Source: Epinephelus fuscoguttatus
Lineage: Eukaryota; Chordata; Actinopteri; Perciformes; Serranidae
Direction of reading: 5' to 3'
Assembly: GCF_011397635.1 (NCBI RefSeq)
Contig: NC_064760.1
Location: 24,935,356 to 24,999,355 of the forward strand
DNA: 64,000 bases
This document shows positions 36,442 to 49,400 of the stretch, in pieces. Position 1 is the stretch's first letter. The number at the start of each line of letters is the position of its first letter. The notes under the pieces are model-generated. The model was not told the DNA's origin. It saw nothing but the letters and a program-made list of their open reading frames with translations, and did not search any database. Made by a program: the position numbers and the translations under genes.

Positions 36442-38912
36442 TCAGTTACTAAGCAGTAGCTCTGTCGCTGTCTCCACGTCCCAGGATTTCGACGACAACG
36501 CCACTATTACTGCATTCTGGGAAGAAAAAAAAACAACCATTCAGAAACACTGTTTTATTCTACAGCAGGATTCAATAGTGCAAAGCACAGTAGGGGAGGA
36601 ACAAAAAGTTAAGAGAAACTTACTTTTTCAAAGCCCATGGCACAGAGTTTGTCTATTTTGCGTGTGTACTCCGGACTGGAGACGGGAGCGCCTGCATAGA
36701 CATGAGACCAGAGCCTCGCTGTCTGTTTGAACATCTCTGGGTTCTGCTTGTACTGTGTGATAAACAAACGTGAAAAACAACACTAAGTTTGCGTGAAAGG
36801 GGTTCAGAACACCATCATCAACAACTGAAACATTGTGCTTTTCTACTTAGCTTAGTTCCCCAAACACATATAGAAGAGTAATGCACTTATGATCCGTCTA
36901 TACTTTTTTGTATGTGTGGCTCCACAACAGATTGCCAATAAAAAAAAATCTCTGCAAAATGTTGAGGCTGCTGAGACAGTCAGAGGAAGGAATACAGCTG
37001 CAGTCTGCCAGTCATCAGACAGTCACTTCTGCCCAGTGCTGCTCAGAAGTGTGTTTTCATGCTGTGTTTGCATTTTGAAAATGAAATGCAGGTGTAGATT
37101 TTCCATCATCATAAACTATTTGCATTTAAACTGTTTGATCAACCCACTCAAGACTTCCTTTCAATCAGTTTGTGCCTGGAGCAATCTGAGTTGATCAGAT
37201 CAGATTGATAGATTAGAGAAGCAGCTACTGCAGAGTCGAGTGAAAGCCGACTTTCTTTTCAGCACTGAATCGCCGTTTTTATCAAAGGCAGGCTGGAAAA
37301 CAAAAGATAAAACTATATGAATTAATAGTGCTGCGCAATATGACTTCTAAATAATATTGCATTATTTTAACTCTATAAAGCAACACACAATATTTATCTC
37401 GATATTCTGAAATGTCATAACAAAGTTAAATGTAGTACTGTTACAGTTAAATAAATCAAAGCGGAACCACTGGCGCTTTTATTTTGAAAAACCCAGCTTT
37501 TCTCGGGCCAGAAGTGTTGATGATTTTGCTGAAGCTTCCAGTCAACAGTTGTTGTTAGCAGCTAGCAGAAAGTTAAACCATTACCGTGGCGCCTTCAAAC
37601 GTGAGGATTTATTCACTGTGAGCTAGAAACAAACTAGCAGCTCTCCAGTTCATACATTAATAATATCTGCAAGTCACAATAGTGCTCCATGGTCACAAAA
37701 TCTGACTGAATAGTAGCATTCTGGAGCCCTGCAGATACAAAAACACACGCTTCGCCTACTCACACATTATCAATCTGGAGAAAGTGGTCTGGATGGTTGG
37801 AGGAGTGTGTGGGACGCATCATGTTTGCAAGTGTTTCTTAGTGTGTGTGTCTGTGAGAGGGAGAGAGCCATAGGAGAGAGCAAGAGAACCGAAATATCAA
37901 AACGAGTCTCATGCCGGAGGCTTAAAAAAATGACGTGACAATGTATACTCCATGTTCGTGATATTATCATTTTCCACATCCCACATGGAATAAGCCGTGA
38001 TACACTGAGTATAATTGATATAGCACCCACCCCTACGAATTACCGAATATTTACGTTTCATGTTCACTGTGTTTGGCAGTCTGCTGCTCTGTTTGTGCCC
38101 AGAGTACACTCTGCCACAGGAAAGAGACAGAGAGGGAGAGAAACACAGCTCCAAAAAAATCTAAATGTGGCAATAAATGCTGATATTGTGGTGGTGCACC
38201 ACAAATAAGTGGATGTGTGGGAAACCCTGCAACTTAAGGTGCAACACCTTTCACACCACCTACACTGCCTCAGGTTTCTACTCCATAATAACGCTCTGAC
38301 CAACTGTAAACCATGTAAACAACATGAACATGGCTGGACATCTACTCAACAAAAATATCTCATACTAAATTTTACATAACCCCATTTCATTCCTTCATGT
38401 GTGTTTCATTGGGATGTGGGTTGCTAAGCAATAGATTAGCGGTACTACAGTACATGACACAAGGATTAGTGACAGTATGTAGGTGTTATGATGTGTTCAA
38501 TAAAGTGGGATAATCTTTTCAATAAGAAAGGTAGGTGAAGGGCAAACCGCTAACTGCCTACACATGATATTTCACAACAGTTTAACGCTTTGAGCACTGC
38601 ACTGAATATTATTTAACATGTATCAATTAGCTGACGTGCAGCACAGAAAGAAGCATAATGCATCAACCCATTTAAGGTCATTTAAGGTAACAATCCAGGG
38701 TCATACACAGGTGAACCTGATGTATATATCTGAACAAACAAATCTACTCAACAATTAACATTATGGTTGCAATCAATGCCAACATTTCCTCTATGCTAAT
38801 ATTTTGGTAGCATCTAATAATGTATCTAAATAAAGTTATAATCTCATAATTTCTCCAGTGATATTTATGAGAAAGACATTACACACACACACACACATAT
38901 ATACATATATAT

Positions 38913-38965
<53 letters not shown>

Positions 38966-38984
38966 CATATATATATACATATAC

Positions 38985-39025
<41 letters not shown>

Positions 39026-42000
39026 CAGTTGAGGTTTTGAAATATGTATCATTTAGTACAAGTCAAGGAGAGAATTGTGTGCCATGTGGATGATGGGATT
39101 TGTCAGTCATTTGACAAAAAATACAACTGTAACCCTAATTTATGAAATTCAGGATATATATAACACCATAAACATTATGAGTCTATGTGTCTGAAAGAAA
39201 GTTAAATAAAAAAACTGAGCAGTTGTCGTTCAGGGTTAGCATTTAATGTCTCCCTGCTTTTTATAGAAACCTGTCAATAAGAATTTGATTCATCCTGCTG
39301 ACAGGGACAGATGTGTGAGGGGCATATCATGATCAGTGTTTTGGCTTAGAAGCCTGCCTTGCACAAATCTTTCCCTGCCAATTGTTCCCATACATCATCA
39401 CTTCTAATTGTCATTAAAGGCAAAAATGTCATAGTGAAAGAAAGAGCGGACAGGAGAGGACCTTCCTGCTCTAAATGCCAGTCTTTCCCAGTAGTCTGTG
39501 GCATCAACTGAGAAAACAGTGAAAAATCCGTATCACATTGGGCCCTTGGTGACTTCATCAAATGCCTTACTTTGTCTGACCGACTATTTAAGACACAATA
39601 ACATTCAACATACTATAACATAAGACCAAAACATTTGGAATCATCAACAACAAAAAAATAGAGTTTGCTACACTACACTAGACTATGCCCACACAAGTAT
39701 TTGATTAAATAATCACCTTGTGATGTTTTGAGCTACATGCTCACACTTTCGAATACCGACTAGGCTAGAACCTGGAACTATCATCTGATGACAGCTCTGC
39801 AGCAGTCTGTCAACAAGCCCCATCCACTAGTAGGTAGTTTGTCTTGGCAGGTGCCACTGTAGGACCAAATGATACTATCACAATCAAGTATCAATTAACA
39901 CTATATTTCTGACAAATCCTTCCAGCGATGTGACATTTTGGGTGTGAGTACAGAAGCTATTTAGTGGTTGATAAATGTTGAGTAACAATAATTAGTAGTG
40001 TCGGTATGATGTCCACGCAGGTGAAGGAATTTACTGGTCATTTACCTTGGAAGAACCCTTTCAATTTAATATAAAGGTCCCTAATTATAACAGGATTACA
40101 TGAACAGGATATCACTCTAAATGCTGAGGTTATGAAAGCGACTGTATATTAAACACTGAACTCTTGGTGCACTGAGTTCAGACATCAGCTCACGGTAACT
40201 GAAGCTTCTACAAGCAACATTTGAGCTACATCACAATAACCAAATACCTAAAAGAAATCTAGTGTCAGATGAAAGTGAGTACAGTATTACACACGTTTAA
40301 AAAACAGAAATACATATCAGTGCCAAATGACAGTCAAAACATAATACAAAGGCACACCCACCTGATTGGCTACCACTGCGTCTTGTGGATCATCTGGTTC
40401 TGCGGCTGCCAATAAGGCTTGTAGTGACAAGAGGACCGTCCTCAGTGTCATAGCTGCTGCCCTGAAAGAACATACAGGATACTGTTTAGTGCAACACAAA
40501 AATAAGGTCAGCTTTCCTGAAGGACTTGAAGAGATGTGCTTCCCCAAAAGTGTCCATTACTGCATGTGAAGGGCGGAGGAATATTTTTTAATACTCAACA
40601 TGATAATGGACCGGCTAGTTTAGGGGTACGCTATGCAGGACTGTTTGTTTATGTTTGTAAACACCCTCGCCAGCAAAAGTGAAAGTAAAAGTCAACTCAA
40701 GCTCCACCCTCCTTGGCGTTTCACCTCACTATATTTGAGTTCTTTTGGCGCTGTGTCTCTTGGATGCTTGCTGCTTATGGTCTGGCACCTGGTTACTACC
40801 TTTATATAAAGCCCCAACTTCACTTGAGCGCTGTGAGGGTACACACCCATAAACATCCTGAACACAGACAATAAGAAAAAAAAAATCAGGCAGAGGGCAG
40901 TGTCTCTGCAGTTAAATACACTATCACACACTTTTACTGGGTCATAAGTAAAGAGTGAGAGGGATTAATCCTGTATGAGTCTAGACATTGTGGTTTTTAA
41001 AGAAATCCTGCATAATACGTCTTCAAATACCTTTGACTTATTGGGACTGATCAGAACAACTAAAGCTTTCCAAATCATCAGGCTCATTCATCTACTTAAC
41101 TTTGTTTAACTATGTTTTACATTGTGCTCATGTGTGTGTAGGAGCTTGGATCAAAGCATACTGGGGCTATTTTTATAGTTAAAAAGTTGAAATTATTGAC
41201 AAAATGATTGTGTTGTTATCTAACTGTTGACAGAGGTGGGCATTAGAACAGCAACTTAGAAATGGCTGTGACTTTGGTCTGACATTGTACACGACTGAAC
41301 AAGTATTTCACGATGGTTGTGTGATGGATGAAGAATGTTAGGAATGCTGGCGCACATTCACTCACCACTGGTCTTTGAGAATGTCCAGACATATTGCACC
41401 TGTGACCGAGCTGATGTTGGGATGCCAGATCTTCGTGATAAACCGCACCTGAGAGGTTATATGAAAAGGGTATGAAGAAAATCATCTGCGGATTAGCACA
41501 GTTAATGGAAAACTTCTGAGGCTAATGTCCTCAAGGAAATGGATGCTTATCAGCAACAATACCAGTAATGAATCCCTACCTTGGGTGGATTGAATGGATA
41601 CGTCTCTGGAATTTTAATTTCTAGTTGATATCTACCCCCTGGAAGAAATGAGAGGTATCGCAATTATTTATGAATCATGACAGGGTTATTTCAAGCATGA
41701 ATTTAAAGAGCGACTATTAAGATGCTTTAGTTTGTATTATTAAGGATGAAAAGCCTCTTGAAGTAGTTAGTTGGTGAGGCCATCTCAAAAATAAAGTGGT
41801 TGTCAGTGATGCCCATTATCACATAAAGAACTTGTGCCACCATGCATACAGGTTAGCAGTGTGTCTAAACGAGCCCCTCACCTTCATATGGTGTGTCAGG
41901 TGGCCCTGCTATCTCCCCTTTAAGTTCTGTGAAGTTCTCATCCACCAGATCCACCTTTATCTGGTTTTTGCTCGTCTGAAAGAGTGAAAAAGGCAAAGAG

Positions 42001-42672
42001 GGGTTATGACTTCAGCACACAGGCAGACTGCAAAGTGTTAAACTAGCTTGCTGTCAAACTCCAACCTGCCTATGCAGCAGAAGTTGACACCCCCCCGCAG
42101 CATTAGCCAAAGTTGACCTCAACTTGTTGCACACATCTTACGGATCTACATATAATACGCGCTCTAGTGTAAGCTGAGACGCATCTATGCAGATCTGGGG
42201 GGACACAAGTGAGAGCAAACCCTCAGTACTACACGCGGATCACACCAGTCTATCTTTGCTAACACCGCTAGCTTGGCAACCATAGAAGGCATGGTAAGCT
42301 AGCCAGCTACGTTAGCAATATGAACTCGAGGCTAAATTATATCCGGGAATGCTTCCACAGCCTGGCAAACTGCTGGCAAACAACAGTAACATCCTCGGCT
42401 TTAACTCCCCCACAGTGGCATATTAATAGCTAGCTGTATTAGCCATTTGTGAAGCCGGATGCACCGCCGTGTCTGACACAGTTAGCTAAAGCTAGCAGCT
42501 GGGTGATTAGAAAGCTGACAGCCAGCGACGCGTCACTAACATACAGCTCCGAAGGCAAAGAAATAAACAAGGAAAGCAGCAACACTGAGAGGCAAACGTG
42601 ACAACACACCTCTTCGCTTTTGAGCACCTCCTTGAATTCCCGTTTTATCCTCTGAACTGCGATGTTGGCCAT
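36442..42672 (-). CDS. UBE2K: UBE2K, ubiquitin-conjugating enzyme E2 K (E2-25K)
   Basis: Seven exons (42610-42672, 41882-41975, 41580-41638, 41366-41448, 40362-40461, 36624-36752, 36442-36516) sum to 603 nt, that is 200 residues plus stop, exactly the human length. The sequence is nearly identical to the mammalian protein by recall. The start [20 protein letters not shown] fixes the first exon. The UBC fold carries the HPN motif (IWHPNISS) and the catalytic cysteine in [14 protein letters not shown]-terminal UBA domain ([20 protein letters not shown] to the end ATELLLSN) binds ubiquitin. The enzyme builds K48-linked chains in the cytosol and nucleus and is known to interact with huntingtin. 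All splice borders are canonical. Confidence 0.97.
37325..38035. mobile_element. hAT-like MITE in a UBE2K intron
   Basis: The left end AGTGCTGCGCAATATGAC and the inverse of the right end AGGGGTGGGTGCTATATC are imperfect inverted repeats of the well-known 'GGGCTGGGCGATATGG' type of fish element. There is no coding capacity. It lies in the 3.6-kb intron between the sixth and fifth exons. Confidence 0.5.
38878..39022. repeat. (CA)n/(TA)n microsatellite with CATATA higher-order units
   Basis: A CA run passes into long TA tracts interrupted by clusters of CATATA hexamers. On either strand the sequence is nearly self-complementary. It lies in a UBE2K intron. Confidence 0.9.
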
Positions 42673-42880
42673 GGTTCCCCCGTGTTCCCGTCCGGTTGGG
42701 GCCTCGCCGCCGTCCGACCTGACTAACGTTAGCTAGCTTGCTCTGCCTACAGTAGCTCTGCACTTTTTGGATACAACCTCAAAAATAACCGTTGGAACGT
42801 TGTTCGCCGCGAGCGCCGTCAGTCCCGGTTATCAGCGTGACGTTATAACGCGTTCAAGCCGCTCAGCGTGTGTCTATCAT
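42673..42880 (-). promoter_or_regulatory. UBE2K: UBE2K 5' UTR and promoter region
   Basis: CpG-containing DNA directly upstream of the UBE2K start codon. It includes CTAACGTTAGCTAGC at about 42722-42736, a word type also clustered upstream of NSUN7. No TATA box was identified, as is usual for a housekeeping promoter. Confidence 0.5.
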
Positions 42881-43215
42881 CTCAAATGTGTAACAACACA
42901 ATGGTTGGTGGTACTGAAAACATTTTAATACCAAACTGCATGCAGTCTGGAGGAGAGGGGGTCATGTGATCTGTATTGCCATCCTGAACGCGTCCTCCCA
43001 TTGGCTGATCTGTTCGTGATTAGTAATTCATCAATATTATTATTGTTAGTATTGCTATTATTATTCAGAGCTATAAAATTATATGATGCCTACAGGGGTG
43101 GTATATATCATGTTATAGGTAGCATTTTAATGCAGAATAAAAGTCATCTCAGAACAAACCCAAACAAGTAAGGGACTGTTCTTAAATTATCAGAGGAGGG
43201 GGCGGCTGGGGTGTT

Positions 43216-43259
43216 ACTTAATTTTATTTATTTATTTATTTATTTATTTATTCATTTAT
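43216..43259. repeat. (ATTT)n microsatellite
   Basis: About nine TTTA/ATTT units in a row with one interruption (attcattta). Confidence 0.85.
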
Positions 43260-43439
43260 TTTTTGTTTTGTTTATCTGACTGTTTCTGCCTGCATCTATG
43301 CAGCTACAAATATTTTTTCTTGAGCCTCTGAGGGACTGGCGGAAAATGCGTGACCCTCCCTCCACCATAAATTAGATATTAGATTTTTAAAACTAACCCT
43401 CTGATGTCTGAAAGTTAAAAGTTGAAACAAAAGCCTGAG

Positions 43440-43600
43440 GTCCATTCCACAAAGTAAAGGCCTGTACTACGAAGCCAGTTCAACCTACCCATCTTTTTGT
43501 TATCTGGCTTGACCTACCCTAACACTGACCTTTTGTATAACCGGTACTACAAAGCTGGTTATCAGCTAGTTCAGTCAACTCTGGGTTTTCAATATATATC
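43440..43600. mobile_element. MITE end with GGCCTGTACTACGAAGC
   Basis: The string GGCCTGTACTACGAAGCCAG, followed by TATCTGGCTTGACCTACCC and a repeat of the module (GGTACTACAAAGCTGGTTATC), is typical of a family of fish DNA-element termini. The matching far end is not clear. Confidence 0.45.
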
Positions 43601-44489
43601 AAATGATATGAAAGAGTTTGCCACTAGGAAAAAATGTCAGTGGTGTGGGATGTAAATGATACTCTGATATTCTAAATCTATAACAGAAATGTTGAAAATA
43701 CTATCCAAAAAGTCACTGTTTTCTGAGTCTTAAATCACATGTCAGTATCATTAGTATTGAATATCTTTTGCCATGATGAATATGTCAGATGAAACACTTA
43801 AACTTAACGCCAGACTGTTTCTGCTACTGACGTAAAGGGTGAAAAAGTAGTTAATGACTGATGTTGCATTTATAATAACAGGAGCCAAGTGTGTGGATTA
43901 TTTTGCTAATGAAATATTATCTTTGTTTCCTAGTTCTCATCACACAAGTGTCTCATGTTATTCTGAGCTGCAGTATAAAATAGCAACACCGTCAGTGGGA
44001 ACTAATGTAAACTTTGTTAAAATCATGTGTTTAGTGCTGTAAACGTTCTCTCCGTTTTTTCGAAGCACTGTTTTAGAACCCAATAATGCAAATACCTACT
44101 ATTACTACTGACCTCTAACAATATGTAGGCTTTTTATCTGAGACTCCGGACTTTCATCGATGGATACTTTTTTCTTCAGTGATCTGGCAAGGAAAAAAAC
44201 AGACTGGGGGCCAATTCCTTATCCCCGCTACTATTAGGCAGTCTTAGGACGCAAAAGCAGAGTGGGGTACGTTGTAGGTCATTATACTAATGGAAACACA
44301 CTGACCATGATAACGCACAGTACGACATGACCCAGCTGTGCCCATCACCGGCACTGATGTCTGTCTGTATGTCTGCAGTAACCACAGACTGTATAAGGTA
44401 CTGACATGACAACACACAACACACAACAACACACAACACCCTGATTTTTTCTAGTGGCACAATGGAGTCAATTTCAGGTGGTAATGCCA

Positions 44490-44760
44490 TGTGTGAAACA
44501 GTAAATGTAATAATATTACCTGAAAATTTGTTGGTAACATGTTATATTACTTTGTTACCGCTAACACAAAATATATTACTGTAACACATCACTTTTCTAA
44601 CACATTACCCCCAACACTGGTTACCACAGTAACACAGTTTGGAACTGAGAACGCAGAGTTTCCCTCAACTCAGGATTAACTAACTCAAGAGTTCTCACAA
44701 AACCTGCTCTCTGAAACTCACAAAATCCTTGAGTTTTCCCCCGGTTGTGCATGCTGGCTA
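44490..44760 (-). mobile_element. PIF-like element fragment with a nested hAT-type piece
   Basis: The minus strand from about 44745 to 44635 (AGAGAGCAGGTTTTGTGAGA and GAGGGAAACTCTGCGTTCTC) matches the left part of the PIF-like element at 31646. Next to it, 44500-44620 ends with ATTACCCCCAACACTGG, the inverse of a known hAT-type terminus (CAGTGTTGGGGGTAAT). Confidence 0.5.
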
Positions 44761-45908
44761 GTTAGTGCAAACCATTTATTTTTGGCCTATTTTTAAATTA
44801 GACATATACTAAAGTGATTCCGATGAAATATCACTATTTTAAGCTCAGATTTGGTCATGTTCTTTTCTGACAGAAAAGAAGCTTTCATTCCACATTATGT
44901 GTCCTATGACTCTGAGAAATGTGGAAATCCAGCAATAATTTCTGTTTTCACAGTTTCTGGATATGATAAATGGTGTCATGGTGATCTTTAAAGGAAACAT
45001 GCCTTACAAACCCACATTTTCTTTAAAAATCTGCAATAAAATAAATCAAAAATACAACCATTCAAATCTGTATTTCCCTCCCCTAAGCCAAAATGAGAAA
45101 AAGTTCCTCCTCTGTGCTTAAAAAAATATTTGACATACCTCCCCCTTCTTGCACCACCCTCATAAATAACAAACAGTCCCTAAACATGGTTTCACGCAAT
45201 GACTAGCAGATTTCATTTCATCATTAACATGTGATCATTTACATGTTGTCACAAATGCTCTGAAATGAAGTGAAGCAACACTGCTCTCATGAGTTTAAAG
45301 TATGTCTCACATGAAGTGAACATGAAGAGTCGGTCGCTCTACATTACTGCAGCAAGCCCTTCTGTTTTCATCTAATGATCCCAGTTAACTGTATGTCTGC
45401 CTCACATAGCCTGTGCACCTCATGTAAATCAAAGATAAATGCTGTTGAAGACAAATAAGGACAAATATAAGTTAAAAGATTTTTTTTTTTACTCTTAAGG
45501 GACCATGAAATCCTCAGAGAAGCACTCATAAAGAACAATTAAAGACAGTGAGGGAATAGGGTAGAGATTCATACTAATGCAGTCATACTCAGCTGTACTC
45601 TAATGTAGGCTGAACCTCTAGCAACAATCATGTCAACCTCTGTAATGCTAAATAATATCAACTGTCCACAGGCGTTGCAGGGCACTGACAAGCGAGCGTT
45701 TTAGGGCGACTGAACAAGACATACGCTGAAGACTTTCACTTAACGTAGATGTCATTGGAATCACAGTCAGATCACCTCAAATAGAGACAATGATGATTTG
45801 TGTGTTCATGAGTGCTTCACTTTGGGGTTGTCTTAACAGATAATTTCACTGGACAGATCCATGTTTCACCACAGTGTTTCACATTGTTTCATCAGAGCTA
45901 CAAACTGT

Positions 45909-45925
45909 GACACTAGGGGGCGCCA
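45909..45925 (+). promoter_or_regulatory. candidate CTCF site
   Basis: GACACTAGGGGGCGCCA matches the vertebrate CTCF core (CCACTAGGGGGCGC) with about one mismatch. It lies in the gap between UBE2K and KLB. It is a motif match only. Confidence 0.35.
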
Positions 45926-46474
45926 TTGTCCTGTACAGATTCACACAATTTGCCAAATTGAACATTATATCTGGTGTTTAAATGAAGTGGATACCACTTG
46001 TAAATATCCTTTTAAATTCCTGTTCTTACAAAGATTTGTACAATCCACAATTACATCTGAACAAGCTCATACAGTGCACAATATATTAAAGTCACATTTT
46101 CGTCTGAGTTGTACAATATAATCACCACAGACTTACTTTATCACAATATTAGAATAATTGCATCAATATATTTTCTCCAGAATGTGGTCATAATGTCAGC
46201 AGCTAGTTAAAGCATGTCCTTTCTTTTACAGTATAGAGCTCACATAATCAATTATTAACATTTGTAAAATAATGTGAGACTTTGGCAATAAGTGAATGTG
46301 TTGATCTCATGGTCATTAAATGTATGAACACACTAACAAAAGAGTTTTTTTAAAAACTGTCCCAACCAATTAAATAAACCCGTTATTACAGTCAAATGTA
46401 TAGAGACACTTTTTCTTGTTGGTAAACTGATCACACATTTGTCACAAGCACAGATACAAGCATTTTTGGACCAG

Positions 46475-49400
46475 TTAGCGCTTAACAGGTGGACATGAGC
46501 AGACAGGGACTCCCTCCCTTCTCCTCCTCCTGATCACCCCCCTCCTCCTGCCTCTTGTTTGGTTCCTCTTGGTGATGATGACAAAGATGACAAGTGCTGT
46601 CAACATAACCGCTGTTATCAGGAGGCAGCCTCCGAAGACCAGCATGGCTTTGTTCTCGAACATCCATGTGCATACAGAGCAACGTTCATGCAGCTGACTA
46701 GACCTGCAGGCCTGCGTGGTGTTGTCCTCAGGGAAACCACCACGAGTGATGATTTCTCTGTAGACAGCGATGGAGGCTTTGGCTTTGGATTGGTGATGGG
46801 TTGAGGTAAAGAGGCCAAATTGAGGGGCATGCCGATCTTGCAGTTTCCACATGTAGAAGCCCTGCAGGTTGACGCCATCTAATTGGTGAGCTGGAGACAA
46901 ATAGGGGAAGAAGTGAGACCAGAATCAACTCTCTAAGTCCTTTTCAAACAGTATGAATAACCCATATATACTTTATGCTACCATCATAAAAACACCCAAA
47001 TGTTGAGTAAATGTCAAAGGGTTACCCGTGTTATAAAACAACGTGTGTGCATATACAGGTGGGGTAAGAGCCATAAAGGGCACGAACACAACACTGAGCA
47101 CTGCACTGTGTTTCTCTCCCCTGCTCTCTCTTTTTATGATCTTCATGGTTTCTCATTACATCTGGTTTTTATGGTAGGAAGCAATGTGATCATAAAACAT
47201 GTACTGCCTGTGGATCTGTGCCTCTTTCTCAACATCCTGAACACTGCAGAGGTCAATTGGCTCCTACTGAAAAACAATTACGCAAAACATTCTCGAAGAG
47301 GAGCATTAAATGCAGTGGTGGAAGAAGTATTCAGATACTTTAGTTAAGTAAAGGCAGTAATACCTCACTGTGAATATACTCAAATACAAGTAAATGTTCT
47401 GTGAAGTAAAAGTATGTATTATCAGCAAAATGGACTTAAAGTATGAAGAAGTATTCAGATCATTTAGTTGAGTGAAAGTACTAATGCTGCTGTGAAAATA
47501 CTCTACAAGTAAAAGTCCTAAGATATTTTTAGATTCATATTACTGCTGCATTAATATGTTGTATTTTACAGCCGTGGGTGTTTAAGGTTGTGCTTATTTT
47601 AACTCCTTTATATACTGCTAGGGAGTTTAATCCAGTGGTTTTCAAACTGCTGAAACACCACAAGGCAATCCAAAAATTCAAGACACACCTGTTTTTATAT
47701 CTGTGCACAGTAGCCTCTATAATATGTGTTATCATTCTTATCACAACATCAATGTTTGTTTTTATTTACTGATATCAAATAACAATTGACAACTATTACT
47801 CATGAAATATTAATGAACAAATTGATTTAAGAATTCATTTTAAACTTTTTAAAATTACATCAAAGCACCAGTAACACATCCATTGAAACAGAAATAAATG
47901 TAAGATAATGTAAGGTAATATGATGTGTCACACACTTGATTAAATTAAATTGAATTAAATGACATTTTTTAGGTAGAGTTTGCCTCTTTATTAGGAACAT
48001 ACTGATTAAAAATCAAATAAAAACTTTTTGTATAGGCTCAGTTGAATATTTCAATAATAATGTGTGCTTACCACAAATCCCACGGCACACCAGTGTGCCA
48101 CAGCATGCCATTTGAGAACCACTAGTTTAATCTACATCAATGTATCATATTCTATAACATCATCATATATTGATGGCATCACGTTCCTGTGAGAAACAGG
48201 TATATCTATCTTTCATGAGCTCAGCACGAGAAAGGTTTTAAAGAGCTTATTCAGCCTAAGCAATAGAAGTATTTTCTCAATCCATAAATTGTTTTCACCT
48301 GAAAAGGTATGAAGAAATTTAATCTGAAAAGTAACTAAAGCTGCTGCACAAATTCAGTGAAGTAACAATATCTGCCTTTGAGATGTAGTGGAGCAGAAGA
48401 ATAAAACTACACAAACGGTATGCCTCAAATACAAATACAAGTACCTCAAATTTAGTTACTTCCACCACTGATTGGCAGCATGTGAGTTAACGAGCCAATT
48501 AATCACCATAGCAACCACAGGTCAGTCAGTCACTGTGAAAGGACTTCAGCCAAGTAAACTTTACTTGTTGCGTGCGTAGAATACTAAGAAAAACACATAC
48601 GCAACCTGCCGTTGTGGCAGATAGATGGATAAGACTGTAAACAGCTGTGCCTATGAACCCAATTCCATACAGTTATAGTTTTTTGGGCCCAAATCCAGTC
48701 TCCGCGTCTTGACCCAACACCCCACATTGGTGAACAATACCAAAGCCAGCTAAAGCCTTCTTTACACCCACCTTTAAAGGCCTCCTGCAGATAACTCCTG
48801 ATAAAGTGTTGCCTGACTTTGTCCTCCACAGGAGCCTGGTCATCAACCCCACTGGCTGTCACAATGATAGGCAGAGCCCCTCCGTATCTCTGGCTCACCC
48901 AGTTCAGGATCTTCCGCAGGCCCCAGGGTACAAGAGCCTGCCCCAGACTGGAAGAGGCCCAGGTGGGATCAGAGAGGATCACACAGCCATGATCAGGGGG
49001 CTCTTTCTGCTGAAAACTAGCCTGTGTGTGGGGATATGGAGAGACCAAGCGGGTGGTGAAATGATTCAGTGCGATAAAGCTCAATGTCCCTCTCAGCTCC
49101 TCCTTCTCAGTCTCGGTAAAGGTAGGAAGAGCAGATCCAGGGAGGCCCATTACTCGAGCCCTCTCCTCCAGGTATGCTTTCATTTCTTGTGGGTAGTCCC
49201 CCTTGCTACGTTTCTCCTCATATAAAGTCCCCAGCAATGGGTCTAAGAAGCGCCCAAGCTCAAACAAAAGGAATCTCCGTGCTGCTGCTGTATGCGAGTC
49301 CAGGAAGGGGTTTGCAGGTTCAACCCAGTCGGCATGTAATGCAAGTGACACAAGTGCTTTCTGTTGACCTGAGTGTTCCCTCTCATACAGCCTCCAGGCT

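Larger units (their letters stand above)
42881..46474. other. intergenic region between UBE2K and KLB
   Basis: No coding exon was recognised. It holds an ATTT microsatellite, MITE fragments (43440-43600 and 44490-44760) and a candidate CTCF site (45909-45925). From 44.8 to 45.9 kb I see nothing identifiable. The stretch nearest KLB probably contains its 3' untranslated region. Confidence 0.6.
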
